A DNA stretch of 45,882 nucleotides from Streptomyces sp. H39-S7. GTDB lineage: Bacteria > Actinomycetota > Actinomycetes > Streptomycetales > Streptomycetaceae. Position numbers and translations under genes: made by a program. Below the pieces are notes generated by a model, which was given only the letters and a program-made list of their open reading frames with translations, did no database searches and had not been told where the DNA came from. The stretch covers positions 1 through 45,882 of the forward strand of contig NZ_JAPVLU010000058.1 of NCBI RefSeq assembly GCF_027158205.1, read 5' to 3'. Positions 8,566 to 17,589 of this stretch are shown piece after piece. Each line of letters begins with the position of its first letter. Within the stretch, counting starts at the first letter, position 1.

Positions 8566-8615
8566 GGCCCGCCGGGTCCGGCCGCGCGGGGGAGCGCGGC
8601 CGGACCCGGCGGGCC
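8566..8615. terminator. Bidirectional terminator, 22-bp perfect hairpin
   Basis: Arms 8566-8587 and 8594-8615 pair perfectly with a 6-base loop, between the convergent stops at 8536 and 8629. It is one of the longest perfect stems in the window. Confidence 0.82.
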
Positions 8616-8628
8616 GGAGCTGCGAGGG

Positions 8629-9885
8629 TCAGCTCTTGGGCAGGGCGTAGGCCCGCGCGGCGGGCACCTCATGGGCCGGTTCGACGGTCACGAGGCCGCC
8701 CGGGGCCTGCTTGGAGGGCTTTTGGATGAAGGACTTGTAGGTGGACGGCTTGGCGCGGTCGGAGAAGTCGAAGGACACCCCGAGGATGGTGAGGCTGGAC
8801 TGCTTGCGGTGGGCTGCGGCGATACCTTCCCGGGTGAGGTCCTTGGCCTTGCACGCTGCCTTGAGGTCCTCACCGAGGACGCTGATGGTGTCCCAGCCGC
8901 TGATGACCCCCGTGTCCAGCAGGTCGTTGGGGTACTTGGCCTTGTAGTCGGTGGCGAGCTTCTTGACGCCGGGTTCGTCGGAGCCGAAGGCCGGGCCGGG
9001 GCTCACCAGGTAAAGCTGCTTCTCCAGGGCGGGGCCGACCGGCGTGGCCAGCAGCTGCGGTGCGAATCCGGGCGCGTTGCTGAGCACCGGTACGGCGAAT
9101 CCCAGCGCGGCGGCGGTGCCGACCAGAGCGGCGGTCTGCTTGGGGCCCGCGCTCAGCAGGATGGCCTTGACACCGGCCTGCTTCAACGCGGTGACCTGCG
9201 CGGTCAGATCCTGATCGGTGGGCTTGATCTTCTGGCCGACGATGGTCAGCTTGTGCTGCTGGGCGGCGTAGGTGGCGCCGGCGAGGGCGTTCTCCCCGTA
9301 CTCGCCCTCGAAGTAGACATGGCCGATCTTGTCGCCCGGCTGGAGCTTGGCCGTGCGGACGATGAAGTCGACGCCGTTGATCATGTCGATGTCGTAGGTG
9401 GAACCGACCACCTGGATGTACTGGTTGCCCAACAGGCTGGAGGCCCATCCCAGCGGAATCGTCAGCAGGTGCTTGGCCTCGATGTCCTGCCGAAGGGAGG
9501 CCACGACCGGAGAGCCGATCACCTGGGACAGGGCGACCACGTTCGGCTCCGTCTCGGTGAACGCGGACACCGCCTTCTGCACGTCGTAGCCGTGGTCCTT
9601 GACGGTGATCCGCACCTGGCGGCCGCACACACCGCCGGACGCGTTGAGCTGATCGGCGTAGAGCTGCTGGGCGTTGACGATGCTCTTGCCGAGGGAGGCG
9701 TAGGGGCCGGTGAGGTCGGTCAGGGCTCCCAGGGTGATGGTCGTGTCCGTCACACCCGGCCCTGTCTTGAGGCCGTCGCTGCCCGCTGAGTTGGTTCCGG
9801 TGTCGCCTTTGGTGCTGCAGGCGGAGGCGCCGAGGGCGAGTACGGCCAGAGCGGCTGCTGCGGGGACGAGGCGAGGGTGTCTCAC
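8629..9885 (-). CDS. ABC transporter substrate-binding lipoprotein, branched-chain amino acid type
   Basis: Type I periplasmic-binding-fold receptor of 418 residues (LivK/Peripla_BP_6 family), exported and lipid-anchored. A signal peptide of about 20 residues ends in a lipobox at SAC (Cys 23). The domain starts with TITLGALTDLTGPYASLGK and contains the family features NAQQLYADQLNASGGVCGR and GSTYDID. The relatives bind leucine-type amino acids, urea, amides or aromatic acids; the ligand here is not evident. The GTG start at 9885 overlaps the stop of the livM-like gene by 4 bases and has AAAGGAG 8 bases upstream. It is the last gene of a five-gene operon, an uncommon position for a binding protein. 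Confidence 0.93.
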   Translation of the reverse strand: MRHPRLVPAAAALAVLALGASACSTKGDTGTNSAGSDGLKTGPGVTDTTITLGALTDLTGPYASLGKSIVNAQQLYADQLNASGGVCGRQVRITVKDHGYDVQKAVSAFTETEPNVVALSQVIGSPVVASLRQDIEAKHLLTIPLGWASSLLGNQYIQVVGSTYDIDMINGVDFIVRTAKLQPGDKIGHVYFEGEYGENALAGATYAAQQHKLTIVGQKIKPTDQDLTAQVTALKQAGVKAILLSAGPKQTAALVGTAAALGFAVPVLSNAPGFAPQLLATPVGPALEKQLYLVSPGPAFGSDEPGVKKLATDYKAKYPNDLLDTGVISGWDTISVLGEDLKAACKAKDLTREGIAAAHRKQSSLTILGVSFDFSDRAKPSTYKSFIQKPSKQAPGGLVTVEPAHEVPAARAYALPKS

Positions 9886-11117
9886 GGTGTCTGCTCCTTT
9901 GAGGAGGGGCCTCCGAGGCCCTGGGGCTCGGAGGTGGTGCGGCTGAGGAGAGGGAAGCGTCTGCTGCGGCGGGTGCTGTTGCCGCGGGGGCGCCGGTGTG
10001 CCAGTGCGGCGAGGCCGCCGGGTGCGAAGATCAGGATCAGGACGATCGCGGCGCCGTAGAGATAGCGCGCCGCGTCGCCCGGGGTCACGCCGGATCCGGC
10101 CGTCCCGGGGGCGGTGAGCAGCGGCAGGTGGTCGGCGTACTTGGTGAGGAGCTGCGGCATCAGAGCGACGAAGACGGCCCCGGCGACGGCGCCGCCGACC
10201 GACCCGAGGCCGCCGATGACGATCATCGCCAGGTAGTCGATGGAGAGCAGCAGCCCGAAGTGGTCAGGGACGACGCGCTTGAACACCAGGGCCAGCAGGG
10301 CACCGGCGGTGCCGGCGTACATGGAGGAGACGATGAAGGCGCCGGAGCGGTAGCGGGCGATGGGAACTCCCATGACGGCGGCGGCGATCTCGCTGTCGCG
10401 AATGGCTGCCATGGCCCGGCCGGGACGTCCGCGCAGCAGGTTGCGCGCGGTCACGATGGCCACCGCCACCAGCGCCAGGCCGAGGTACCACAGGCGTTCC
10501 AGCCCGCCGAAGGGGACACCGAGGACGGCGAGGGGTGTGGCGTCGGTGAAGGAGAACCCGAAGAGCTCCATCGCGGGTACGGCGCGGCCGTTGAATCCGC
10601 CGGTGATGTCACGGGCGTTGAGCATCACGTGGTGCCCGATGAAGACCAGGGCGAGTGTCGCGATGCCCAGGTACATACCGCGCAGCCGGCCGGCGATGGG
10701 GCTGAACAGCCCGCCCGCCGCGCCGGTGAGGGCGATGGCGAGGACGAAGGCGGCCACGGGTGGCAGGCCGAGCCCGGACAGGTGGGAGGAACCGGTGCCG
10801 GACGGGTCCCCAGCCAGCCACACGTAGCCGTAGGCGCCCACCGCGAGGAAGAAGGCGTGACCCAGTGAGAGCTGTCCGGTGGTTCCGGAGAGCAGGTTCA
10901 GGCCGATGGCGCCGATGACGGCGGCCATGGCGAACAGCCCGGTCTGCAGCCAGAACGACGAGACGTAGAGGGGGAGGGCGAGCAGCAGCAGTACGGCGGC
11001 GGCGAGGGTGCCCGCCCGGGATATGCGGCCGGTGCGGCGAGCGGGGGCGCCACCCGGGCGGGCGGGGGAGGCCGGCGCCGGGGGAGGGGAGACGTTGGGC
11101 GACAGTGTTTCAGACAC
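9882..11117 (-). CDS. livM: Branched-chain amino acid ABC transporter permease, LivM type
   Basis: Integral-membrane permease of 411 residues. A Pro/Ala/Arg-rich cytoplasmic stretch of about 35 residues precedes the first of roughly nine to ten membrane segments. Family motifs include LNLLSGTTGQLSLGHAFFLAVGAYG near the start, the ATPase-contact region AMAAIRDSEIAAAVMGV, and IVIGGLGSVGGAVAGAVF. The C-terminal tail of about 35 Arg/Ser-rich residues goes beyond the usual family end. GTG 11117 has AAGGAG 7 bases upstream and overlaps the livH-like stop by 8 bases. It works with the LivH-type permease to form the pore. Confidence 0.94.
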   Translation of the reverse strand: MSETLSPNVSPPPAPASPARPGGAPARRTGRISRAGTLAAAVLLLLALPLYVSSFWLQTGLFAMAAVIGAIGLNLLSGTTGQLSLGHAFFLAVGAYGYVWLAGDPSGTGSSHLSGLGLPPVAAFVLAIALTGAAGGLFSPIAGRLRGMYLGIATLALVFIGHHVMLNARDITGGFNGRAVPAMELFGFSFTDATPLAVLGVPFGGLERLWYLGLALVAVAIVTARNLLRGRPGRAMAAIRDSEIAAAVMGVPIARYRSGAFIVSSMYAGTAGALLALVFKRVVPDHFGLLLSIDYLAMIVIGGLGSVGGAVAGAVFVALMPQLLTKYADHLPLLTAPGTAGSGVTPGDAARYLYGAAIVLILIFAPGGLAALAHRRPRGNSTRRSRRFPLLSRTTSEPQGLGGPSSKEQTP

Positions 11118-12000
11118 GGGTCAGCTCCTTGGATCCCAGGAGACCGGTCGGCCGTACCAGGAGCACGAGCACCATCACGAGATAGGGCGCCACGTCGGAG
11201 ATTCCGCCGCCCAGGGCGCTCAGTTCGCTCTGATAACCGGCGGCCATCGCGGAGGTGAGGCCGATGACGAAGCTTCCGATGAGGGCGCCGGCGGCAGAGT
11301 CCATGCCGCCGAGGATGGCGGCGGGAAAGGCGCTCAGGGCTACCTGGCTGGTGGTGCGGTCCAGTCCGGGGGCGGGAAAGGCGGCGAGGAACACCGCGGC
11401 GACGGCCGCCAGCGCTCCGGCGACGCCCCAGGCGATGAGCCGTACGCGGTTGAGCCGGATGCCCATCAGGGAGGCGGCCTCCGGATCGGCCGAGGCCGCC
11501 CTCATGGACAGGCCCCAGCGGGACCAGCGGAACACCGCGAAGAACACGCTGATGAGGACGAGGGCCACCGCGATGGCGGCGAGCCGGGATTCGGCGACGG
11601 TGACGCCGCCCAGCCGAACCACCTCGGAGCCCCAGGGATCTCCCATGCTGAGGAAGTCGGCGCCCACCCGGCGGTTGAGTTCGGTGCCGAGCAGGACGTC
11701 CACACCGATCGTCAGGATCGTCAGGGTGTGGATCTCCGCCCCGCGCAGCCCCCGCGCGGCCAGCACCTGCACCAGCGCCGCCAGCGCCGCCGCGAGCGCC
11801 GCGCCGACGATGACAGCCGCGATGAAGCCGATCCTGTCGTGCAGCCGTGCGACGGCGTAGCCGCCGAACAGCAGAAGCGAGCCGTGGGCGAAGTTCATGA
11901 CGCCCGAAGCCTTGAAGATCACGACGAAGCCCAGGGCTATCAGAGCGTAGATGGCTCCCAGCGCCAGCCCGTTCAGCATGATTTCGGCCAGCTTGATCAC
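11110..12000 (-). CDS. livH: Branched-chain amino acid ABC transporter permease, LivH type
   Basis: Second pore subunit, 296 residues, about eight membrane helices. Typical sequence elements are NGLALGAIYALIALGFVVIFK followed by GVMNFAHGSLLLFGGY, and AASADPEAASLMGIRLNRV, the loop that contacts the ATPases. The start is GTG 12000, overlapping the livG-like stop by 4 bases, with GAAGGGA about 8 bases upstream. The open frame extends to 12330 but the extension is out-of-frame shadow of the ATPase gene. Length is normal for the family. Confidence 0.94.
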   Translation of the reverse strand: MIKLAEIMLNGLALGAIYALIALGFVVIFKASGVMNFAHGSLLLFGGYAVARLHDRIGFIAAVIVGAALAAALAALVQVLAARGLRGAEIHTLTILTIGVDVLLGTELNRRVGADFLSMGDPWGSEVVRLGGVTVAESRLAAIAVALVLISVFFAVFRWSRWGLSMRAASADPEAASLMGIRLNRVRLIAWGVAGALAAVAAVFLAAFPAPGLDRTTSQVALSAFPAAILGGMDSAAGALIGSFVIGLTSAMAAGYQSELSALGGGISDVAPYLVMVLVLLVRPTGLLGSKELTRV

Positions 12001-12902
12001 AGGTGTGTCCCTTCGTCGTGCGCGCCGGTGTCCTGGGCGGGGGTGTCCGCGGCGGGTGTGTCCTCGTCCGTCCGGCCGAGGTAGGCGCTGATGACGGCCG
12101 GGTCGCGCTGGATCCGCTCGGGCGGCCCGTCGGCGATGCGCCGGCCGAAGTCGAGAACGGTCACCGCGTCGGCGATCCGCATGATCAGACCCATGTCGTG
12201 CTCGACGATGAGGATCGAGATGCCCAGGGCGTCGCGGACCATGGCGATGGTTTCGGCCATGGCGGCCCGCTCGGTGGGATGCATGCCGGCGACGGGTTCG
12301 TCCAGCATCAGCAGCTTGGGTTCCATACACAGCGCGCGCGCCATCTCCACGCGTTTGCGGTCGCCGTAGGCCAGCGAACCGACCGGCTTGTCGAAGACGG
12401 GGCCCAGGCCGAGGAAGTCCGCGATCTCGGCCGCACGCTCCCGGTGGCGGCGCTGTTCCCGTACCACCGAGGGCAGGCGCAGCGCGGTGGCGGCGAACCC
12501 CGCCCGGGTCAGACTGTGCCGCCCGAGCATGAGGTTCTCGGCCACGCTCCCGTTGGTGAGCACGATGTTCTGGAAAGTGCGGGCCACTCCCAGCCGGGCG
12601 ATGCGGTGCGGCGGCAGGCGGGTGAGGTCCTGGTCCGCGTAGCGGACCGATCCGGCCGTGGCGCGGTACACCCCGGACACGACGTTGAAGCAGGTCGACT
12701 TGCCCGCGCCGTTCGGCCCGATGAGGGCGTGGATCGTGCCGGGCGCCACCGTGAAGGAGACGGCGTCCAGGGCCAGGAGGCCGGAGAAGCGGACGGTCAG
12801 CGCGTCGACCGTCAGGACGGGCACCTGTTCCAGCTCCGGCGCCTGCGCCGGGACCGCTGTCGCGGCGGCCTCGTGTGCCGTGCCGAGGGCGTCGTGGCTC
12901 AT
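11997..12902 (-). CDS. livG: Branched-chain amino acid ABC transporter ATPase, LivG type
   Basis: Cytoplasmic ATPase of 301 residues that powers the importer. Walker A GPNGAGKS is at about 62-69, the LivG signature is SLAYGDRKRVEMARAL, Walker B is KLLMLDEPVAGM, and the switch His is in LIVEHDMGLI. About 28 extra residues precede the domain, and an Asp/Thr-rich tail of about 20 follows it. ATG 12902 has AGGTGG 6 bases upstream and forms an ATGA overlap with the preceding gene; GTG 12911 is an inferior alternative. Confidence 0.94.
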   Translation of the reverse strand: MSHDALGTAHEAAATAVPAQAPELEQVPVLTVDALTVRFSGLLALDAVSFTVAPGTIHALIGPNGAGKSTCFNVVSGVYRATAGSVRYADQDLTRLPPHRIARLGVARTFQNIVLTNGSVAENLMLGRHSLTRAGFAATALRLPSVVREQRRHRERAAEIADFLGLGPVFDKPVGSLAYGDRKRVEMARALCMEPKLLMLDEPVAGMHPTERAAMAETIAMVRDALGISILIVEHDMGLIMRIADAVTVLDFGRRIADGPPERIQRDPAVISAYLGRTDEDTPAADTPAQDTGAHDEGTHL

Positions 12903-13759
12903 CCGTTCCACCTGCTCAGTTCGGTCAGTCCTGGTCCGGTCGGGGACAGGGCGCGCGCGGAGCCGGTGGCGGGGACCACGTCCTCCGCCTCCGTGCCGGG
13001 GTCGCTGACCTCGCCCAGGTACAGGCGGCGCACCTCGTCGGTGCCGGCGAGGTCGGCCGACGCCCCCTCCAGCCGCACCTGTCCCACGTCCAGCACCGAG
13101 GCGCGGTCGGACAGCTCCAGCGCCATGGAGGCGTTCTGCTCCACGAGCAGGACGGACGTTCCCTGGGCGTTGATCTCGCGGATGATCCCGGCGATGCGCT
13201 GGACCATCAGTGGTGCCAGCCCCAGGGAGGGCTCGTCGAGCAGCAGCAGCCGCGGGCCGGCCATGAGGGCACGGCCGATCGCGAGCATCTGCTGCTCGCC
13301 GCCGGACATCAGCCCGGCGGCCTGCCGTCGCCGTTCGGCCAGCACGGGGAACAGGGCGAAGACGCGTTCTCGGGCCGCCCGCCGCTCGGCCGCACCGCGG
13401 CGGCGGGCGCCGAGGAAGCCGGCCCGCAGGTTCTCCTCCACCGACAGGGCGCCGAAGACCCGGCGGCCCTCGGGTACCTGCACCACTCCGGCGGCCACGG
13501 ACTGCGCGGAGTCGCCCGTCAGACGGGTGTCGCCGAAGTGGATCGTGCCGCTGTCCACCGTGCCCCGATGGAGCGCGAGCGTGCCGGAGACGGCACGCAG
13601 CAGCGTGGTCTTGCCTGCGCCGTTGGAACCCAGGACCGCGACGATCCGCCCGTGCGGGACGGTCAGGGACACCCCGTGCAGGGCGCGCACGGACCGTCCG
13701 TAGGTGACGTGGAGATCACTGACTGACAGAGATCCGGCTTGCGCCGGTGGAGGGCTCAT
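12899..13759 (-). CDS. livF: Branched-chain amino acid ABC transporter ATPase, LivF type
   Basis: First gene of the importer operon: ATPase of 286 residues that pairs with LivG. Walker A GSNGAGKT at 44-51, LivF-type switch VPEGRRVFGALSVEENL, signature LMSGGEQQMLAIGRAL and Walker B RLLLLDEPSLGLAP are all intact. A tail of about 40 residues after YLGEV is longer than usual and may be unstructured. The start ATG 13759 has GAGGAG 6-7 bases upstream; the frame is open to 13786, but that start has no ribosome site. It is divergent from the PucR-type gene. Confidence 0.94.
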   Translation of the reverse strand: MSPPPAQAGSLSVSDLHVTYGRSVRALHGVSLTVPHGRIVAVLGSNGAGKTTLLRAVSGTLALHRGTVDSGTIHFGDTRLTGDSAQSVAAGVVQVPEGRRVFGALSVEENLRAGFLGARRRGAAERRAARERVFALFPVLAERRRQAAGLMSGGEQQMLAIGRALMAGPRLLLLDEPSLGLAPLMVQRIAGIIREINAQGTSVLLVEQNASMALELSDRASVLDVGQVRLEGASADLAGTDEVRRLYLGEVSDPGTEAEDVVPATGSARALSPTGPGLTELSRWNG

Positions 13760-13965
13760 CAAGGTCTCCTCGTGGGACAGCGGCAAACGAGCGGGGTCGG
13801 TGCCAACTGGGCGTTACGAGAGCACGGGCATGGTGGAGAGGTCCATGCCCGCCCGAAGAGCCACTGCCCGCTCCCATCCGGAGGCCTCCCGGCTTGTGAC
13901 GGGACACAACCTGTCCTGCTCATGGCGCGGAATCATCACGGTTTGGTTGAGCTCTCGCCCCCAGG

Positions 13966-13979
13966 TAAGCAACTGCTTA
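13966..13979. promoter_or_regulatory. Candidate regulator dyad in the livF/pucR intergenic region
   Basis: TAAGCA-AC-TGCTTA, a perfect 6+6 dyad with a 2-base centre, 48 bases before the PucR-type start. The 268-base divergent region should hold both promoters; the dyad could be an operator for the PucR protein. No binding consensus is known to me. Confidence 0.4.
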
Positions 13980-14027
13980 GCATGTGGTTTTCGCGGTGTC
14001 TCAACGCCCTGTCCATCTGGAGGGTCC

Positions 14028-15362
14028 ATGCAGCACACCAGTTCCATACCCCGCGGCGCCCACACCCCTGCGGGCACCCGCCCCGGCATCGGCCCGCACG
14101 CCGACGTCACCACTCTGGGAGAGGAGGAGTACCTGGCCCCGTCCGCCGTCCGGCTCCTCGACCATGCCTGCCGCCACCTTCTGCGGGAGGGCACGGACTT
14201 CACCGACTCCGTGGTGGCGAGGATCCGTGCCGAGGTGCCGTACTACGCCGACCCCGTGCTCGCTCCGCCGGACGTGCGGCGGACCGTGGGTCTCGGCGTG
14301 CGCCACGGACTCGCAGCCACGCTGGACCCGAGCGTCATCGTGGACATCGAGCGGCACACCAGGGAACTCGGCATCCGACGCGCGGAGCAGGGCCGCCCCC
14401 TCGACGAGGTGCTGCACGCCTACCGGGTCGCGGGATCCTGCGTATGGAGCGGGATCGTCTCCGCGGTGGAACATCACGGGCTGGGTGACATCCACCAGCT
14501 GGTCCACGTGGCCGAGCTGGTGTGGAAGAGCAACGACCGCGACGCCGTCCTGGTCGCCGACGCCTACCGCCAGGCCGCCAAAGGCGTCGCCAGCCGGCAC
14601 GGCGAACGCGTCCGCCTGATCCTCGCCGCCCTGCTGGCCAGCCGTAACGAACCGGAGTTCACCCGGGACGCGGCCGCCATCCTCGACCTGCCCGTCGAAG
14701 GGCGCTTCGCGGTAGCGGTGGTGACTGCGACCGCCCCGTACGGTCGCGTGCCCACGACGCTTCCGGAGGTCCCAGGCGTCCGGATCCTGCGCCACGCCTA
14801 CGGCGCCCGCGATGTATTCGTCGCCCACCTGGGCGACCACAGCCTGGACACGCTCGTGGCCGGCCTGTCCGCCGGTCCCGGGGTCCGCATCGGGATCAGC
14901 CCGGTCATCCAGGGACTGCAGTGCCTGGCCCGGGCCCGGGACATGGCCGAACTCGCCCTGCGCACCTGCCGGGCCGACGGCGAGATCGCCCGGCTCGACG
15001 CCCGTCTGCCCGACGGCCTGCTCATCTCGCGGCCCGATCTCTCCGCCGAGCTGGCCCACGGCATCCTGAGGCCCCTGTACGACCTGGAACCCGCCGATCG
15101 CGAGACGTTGTTCGACACCCTCACGATCTGGATCGAGAACGGTGGCTCCGCCGTCCAGGCCGCCCGGCACATGTTCTGCCACCGCAACACCGTGCTCAAC
15201 CGGTTGCGCCGCTTCGAGCAGATCACCGGACTGGCCCTGTCCCGCCCCCGCGACCTGGTGCACCTCACCCTCGCCCTGGACGCCCACCGGCTGCTGGGGC
15301 CGGCCGCCGCGCTGGGGACCACCACCTACGAACCGGAGGTCACCCGCCGACTGCCTGACTGA
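14028..15362 (+). CDS. PucR-family transcriptional regulator with C-terminal helix-turn-helix
   Basis: Probable transcriptional activator of 444 residues. The N-terminal two thirds hold a RsbRD-like helical sensory region (about 35-185, with ARIRAEVPYYADP and LDEVLHAYRVAG) and a degenerate CdaR GGDEF-like region. The C-terminal PucR helix-turn-helix is unmistakable: NGGSAVQAARHMFCHRNTV followed by NRLRRFEQITGLALSRPRDL. Members often respond to small metabolites and control nearby uptake or catabolic genes. ATG 14028 follows CTGGAGGGTCC. Its position between the Liv-type importer and a DUF485/symporter pair suggests it controls one or both. The effector is unknown. Confidence 0.9.
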   Translation: MQHTSSIPRGAHTPAGTRPGIGPHADVTTLGEEEYLAPSAVRLLDHACRHLLREGTDFTDSVVARIRAEVPYYADPVLAPPDVRRTVGLGVRHGLAATLDPSVIVDIERHTRELGIRRAEQGRPLDEVLHAYRVAGSCVWSGIVSAVEHHGLGDIHQLVHVAELVWKSNDRDAVLVADAYRQAAKGVASRHGERVRLILAALLASRNEPEFTRDAAAILDLPVEGRFAVAVVTATAPYGRVPTTLPEVPGVRILRHAYGARDVFVAHLGDHSLDTLVAGLSAGPGVRIGISPVIQGLQCLARARDMAELALRTCRADGEIARLDARLPDGLLISRPDLSAELAHGILRPLYDLEPADRETLFDTLTIWIENGGSAVQAARHMFCHRNTVLNRLRRFEQITGLALSRPRDLVHLTLALDAHRLLGPAAALGTTTYEPEVTRRLPD

Positions 15363-15508
15363 ATGTGCATCAGCACACTGACGCACCGGGGGTTTGGGAC
15401 CCGGCAACGGCGTGCGCACCGCGCATGGACCGGGCCGACGGCACGTGTTCGGGTGATCCCCGCATGCCGAGGGACACACCCGCCACCCCGCCCGCCCAGG
15501 AGACCGTC

Positions 15509-15784
15509 ATGGCCCAGCACTACGCACCCCGCCTCCATCACCGACCCCGGCCGCAGCGTCCGGGCCTGCTCTTCGCCCTGGTCAACGGAGTCGCGTTCGG
15601 CGCGCACCTACTGCTCGCGAGCTTCGCCGCAGACCTGCTGGCCACCCGAATCTGGGGACAGACCACCATCGGAATGCTGGCCCTTCTCGCTCAGGGCGCC
15701 CTGCTGCTGTTGACGGCGGCGCTGTACGACCGGAGTGCCGGCGCCCGCGACGACGCCCGGAAGGGAGACCGCGATGCGTCCTGA
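15509..15784 (+). CDS. DUF485 membrane protein, partner of the symporter
   Basis: Small membrane protein of 91 residues with two hydrophobic segments (about 22-45 and 54-72) and the DUF485 hallmark LLASFAADLLATRIWGQTTIG. DUF485 genes usually sit directly before an acetate-type sodium:solute symporter (the yjcH-actP arrangement), and this one overlaps the symporter gene by 11 bases. ATG 15509 has CAGGAG 7 bases upstream. The C-terminus is charged. Its molecular role is not established. Confidence 0.85.
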   Translation: MAQHYAPRLHHRPRPQRPGLLFALVNGVAFGAHLLLASFAADLLATRIWGQTTIGMLALLAQGALLLLTAALYDRSAGARDDARKGDRDAS

Positions 15785-17396
15785 GGTCCTGCTCGCCACG
15801 CCCGGCGTCCTGGACCGGGACACCCGCGCCATCGTCCTCATGGCCTTCCTGGCGTTCATCGTCGCCATGTTGTTCATCTGCGTTCTCATCGGTCCGGAAA
15901 CGGATCGGGTCCACGACTTCTACACCGCCGGTCGCAGGATGCCGCCCCTGCGCGGGGCGCTCGTACTGTCGGGTGTCTACCTGTCCGCGGCCACGGTGCT
16001 CGGCACCCCCGGAAGCGTCGCCGTCTTCGGCTACGACGGCCTGTTCATCGCCCTGTGCACTGTGCTGTCACTGGGCGTGCTGCTGCTCCTGGCCGCCCCG
16101 TTGCGCGAAAGCGGCCGCTTCACCTTGGGCGACACCTTCGCGCTGCGCGCTCCCGGGCCCGCGGTACGGATCGCGGTCGCCGTCGTGACCTTGAGCGCGT
16201 CCGTGCCCTATCTGGTGGTGCAGCTGTCCGGCGCGGGAGTTACCACCACCGTGCTGCTGGGGATCTCCGGGCCCGGCGCCGAACAGGCGGCGATGGTCAT
16301 GGTCGGCGTGCTGGTCGTCGGCGCCACCGTGTTCGGCGGGATGCGCGGCACGGTCGTACTCCAAGTGATCAAGACGATCCTGCTGCTCGGCATGGCCCTG
16401 GCCGTCACCGCTGTGCTGTTCCACCGATTCGGCTGGAGCACCGACTCCCTCGTCGACGCCGCGAGGGACGGGAGCGGCCGTCCCGCCACCTATATGCGCC
16501 CCGGACTCCGTTTCGCCGACGCCAGCACCTCCGCGCCCACACTGGACTTCATCGGCCTGATGATCACCATTGTGCTGGGTGTGGCCTGCATGCCCCATGT
16601 GGCCCTGCAGCTCAACACCGCTCCCGACGCGCCCGCCGCCCGCCGTACGGTGCGCCACACCATCGCGATCGTCGGGGGATTCTGCCTGGCCACGACGGTC
16701 ATGGGCCTCGCCGGATCGGCGTTGATCGGCGTTCCGGTGATCAACGCAGCGGATCCGGGGGGCAACAGCACCCTGCTGATGCTCACCGGCGAACTCGCCG
16801 GCGGCTCATCCACCCACACGATCGGTGCGTTGCTCGTCGTCCTGGTCGCCTCCGCGATCTTCCTCACCACCCTGGCGGTCGTGGCGAGCGTCACCCTGGC
16901 GGCCGCCGGCGCGATCGCCCACGACCTGTACACCCATGTCCTGGGGCGCGGGCGTACGACCGAGGGCCGGGAAGTGGCCGCCGCACGCTGGGCGTCCGCC
17001 GCGGTCGGGGCCCTCAGCATCGCGCTGGCGGTCTGGGCGCAGGGCTGGAACGTGTTGATCCTGTCGGTCCTCGCCCTCGCCGTCGCGGCCTCCTGCGTGC
17101 TGCCGGCTCTGGTGTACTCCTTCTTCTGGAAGCGCTACAACCGGACCGGACTGCTGTGGACGCTGTACGGAGGCCTCGGCTCCGCCGTCGGACTGCAGAT
17201 CTGCGGCCCGACCTTCTCCGGATCGCCCCTGGCGCTGTTCCCCGACTGGCACCTCAACTGGTTCCCGCTGCAGACCGTGGTGCTCGTGTCGATGCCCACC
17301 GCGTTCCTGCTCGGCTGCCTGGGCAGCGTCATGGGAAAGACGGCGAGGACCGCTGAGCGAGGAGCGGGCCGACGGACGATGGTCGCCAGGGAATGA
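15774..17396 (+). CDS. Sodium:solute symporter, acetate/short-chain acid type
   Basis: Secondary transporter of 540 residues in the SSS family, related to cation/acetate symporter ActP. It has about 13 hydrophobic segments. Family elements include DFYTAGRRMPPLRGALVLSGVYLSAATVLG near the N-terminus and MPHVALQLNTAPDAPAARRTVRHT in the middle. ATG 15774 has AAGGGAG 7 bases upstream, inside the end of the DUF485 gene, so both proteins are made together. The linkage with a PucR-type regulator and the DUF485 partner suggests uptake of a short-chain carboxylate; the substrate is inferred from family only. A 15-bp hairpin follows. Confidence 0.92.
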   Translation: MRPEVLLATPGVLDRDTRAIVLMAFLAFIVAMLFICVLIGPETDRVHDFYTAGRRMPPLRGALVLSGVYLSAATVLGTPGSVAVFGYDGLFIALCTVLSLGVLLLLAAPLRESGRFTLGDTFALRAPGPAVRIAVAVVTLSASVPYLVVQLSGAGVTTTVLLGISGPGAEQAAMVMVGVLVVGATVFGGMRGTVVLQVIKTILLLGMALAVTAVLFHRFGWSTDSLVDAARDGSGRPATYMRPGLRFADASTSAPTLDFIGLMITIVLGVACMPHVALQLNTAPDAPAARRTVRHTIAIVGGFCLATTVMGLAGSALIGVPVINAADPGGNSTLLMLTGELAGGSSTHTIGALLVVLVASAIFLTTLAVVASVTLAAAGAIAHDLYTHVLGRGRTTEGREVAAARWASAAVGALSIALAVWAQGWNVLILSVLALAVAASCVLPALVYSFFWKRYNRTGLLWTLYGGLGSAVGLQICGPTFSGSPLALFPDWHLNWFPLQTVVLVSMPTAFLLGCLGSVMGKTARTAERGAGRRTMVARE

Positions 17397-17505
17397 CGGA
17401 TACGCACCGGGCCGGCACACACCAACAGCGCCACGGCGCAACCGGGATGCGGTGCGGGGGCCGGGAGGTGTGCGGGGCCGGGAGGCCGCCAACCATCCAC
17501 TTCGC

Positions 17506-17545
17506 CCCCAGGGCCGCGCGAGACCGCGGGCGCGCGGCCCTGGGG
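17506..17545 (+). terminator. Terminator hairpin after the symporter gene
   Basis: Arms 17506-17520 and 17531-17545 pair perfectly over 15 bp with a 10-base loop, 110 bases past the symporter stop and just ahead of the next gene's promoter. Confidence 0.68.
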
Positions 17546-17574
17546 TGGTGAGCTCCCAGAAGATCAGCACGCCG

Positions 17575-17589
17575 TACTGTCCTCGCATG
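17575..17589 (+). promoter_or_regulatory. Putative promoter for a leaderless transcript
   Basis: TACTGT (17575-17580) is a good actinomycete -10 box and ends 6 bases before ATG 17587. No ribosome site is seen, so the transcript probably starts at or next to the ATG. No convincing -35. Confidence 0.45.
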
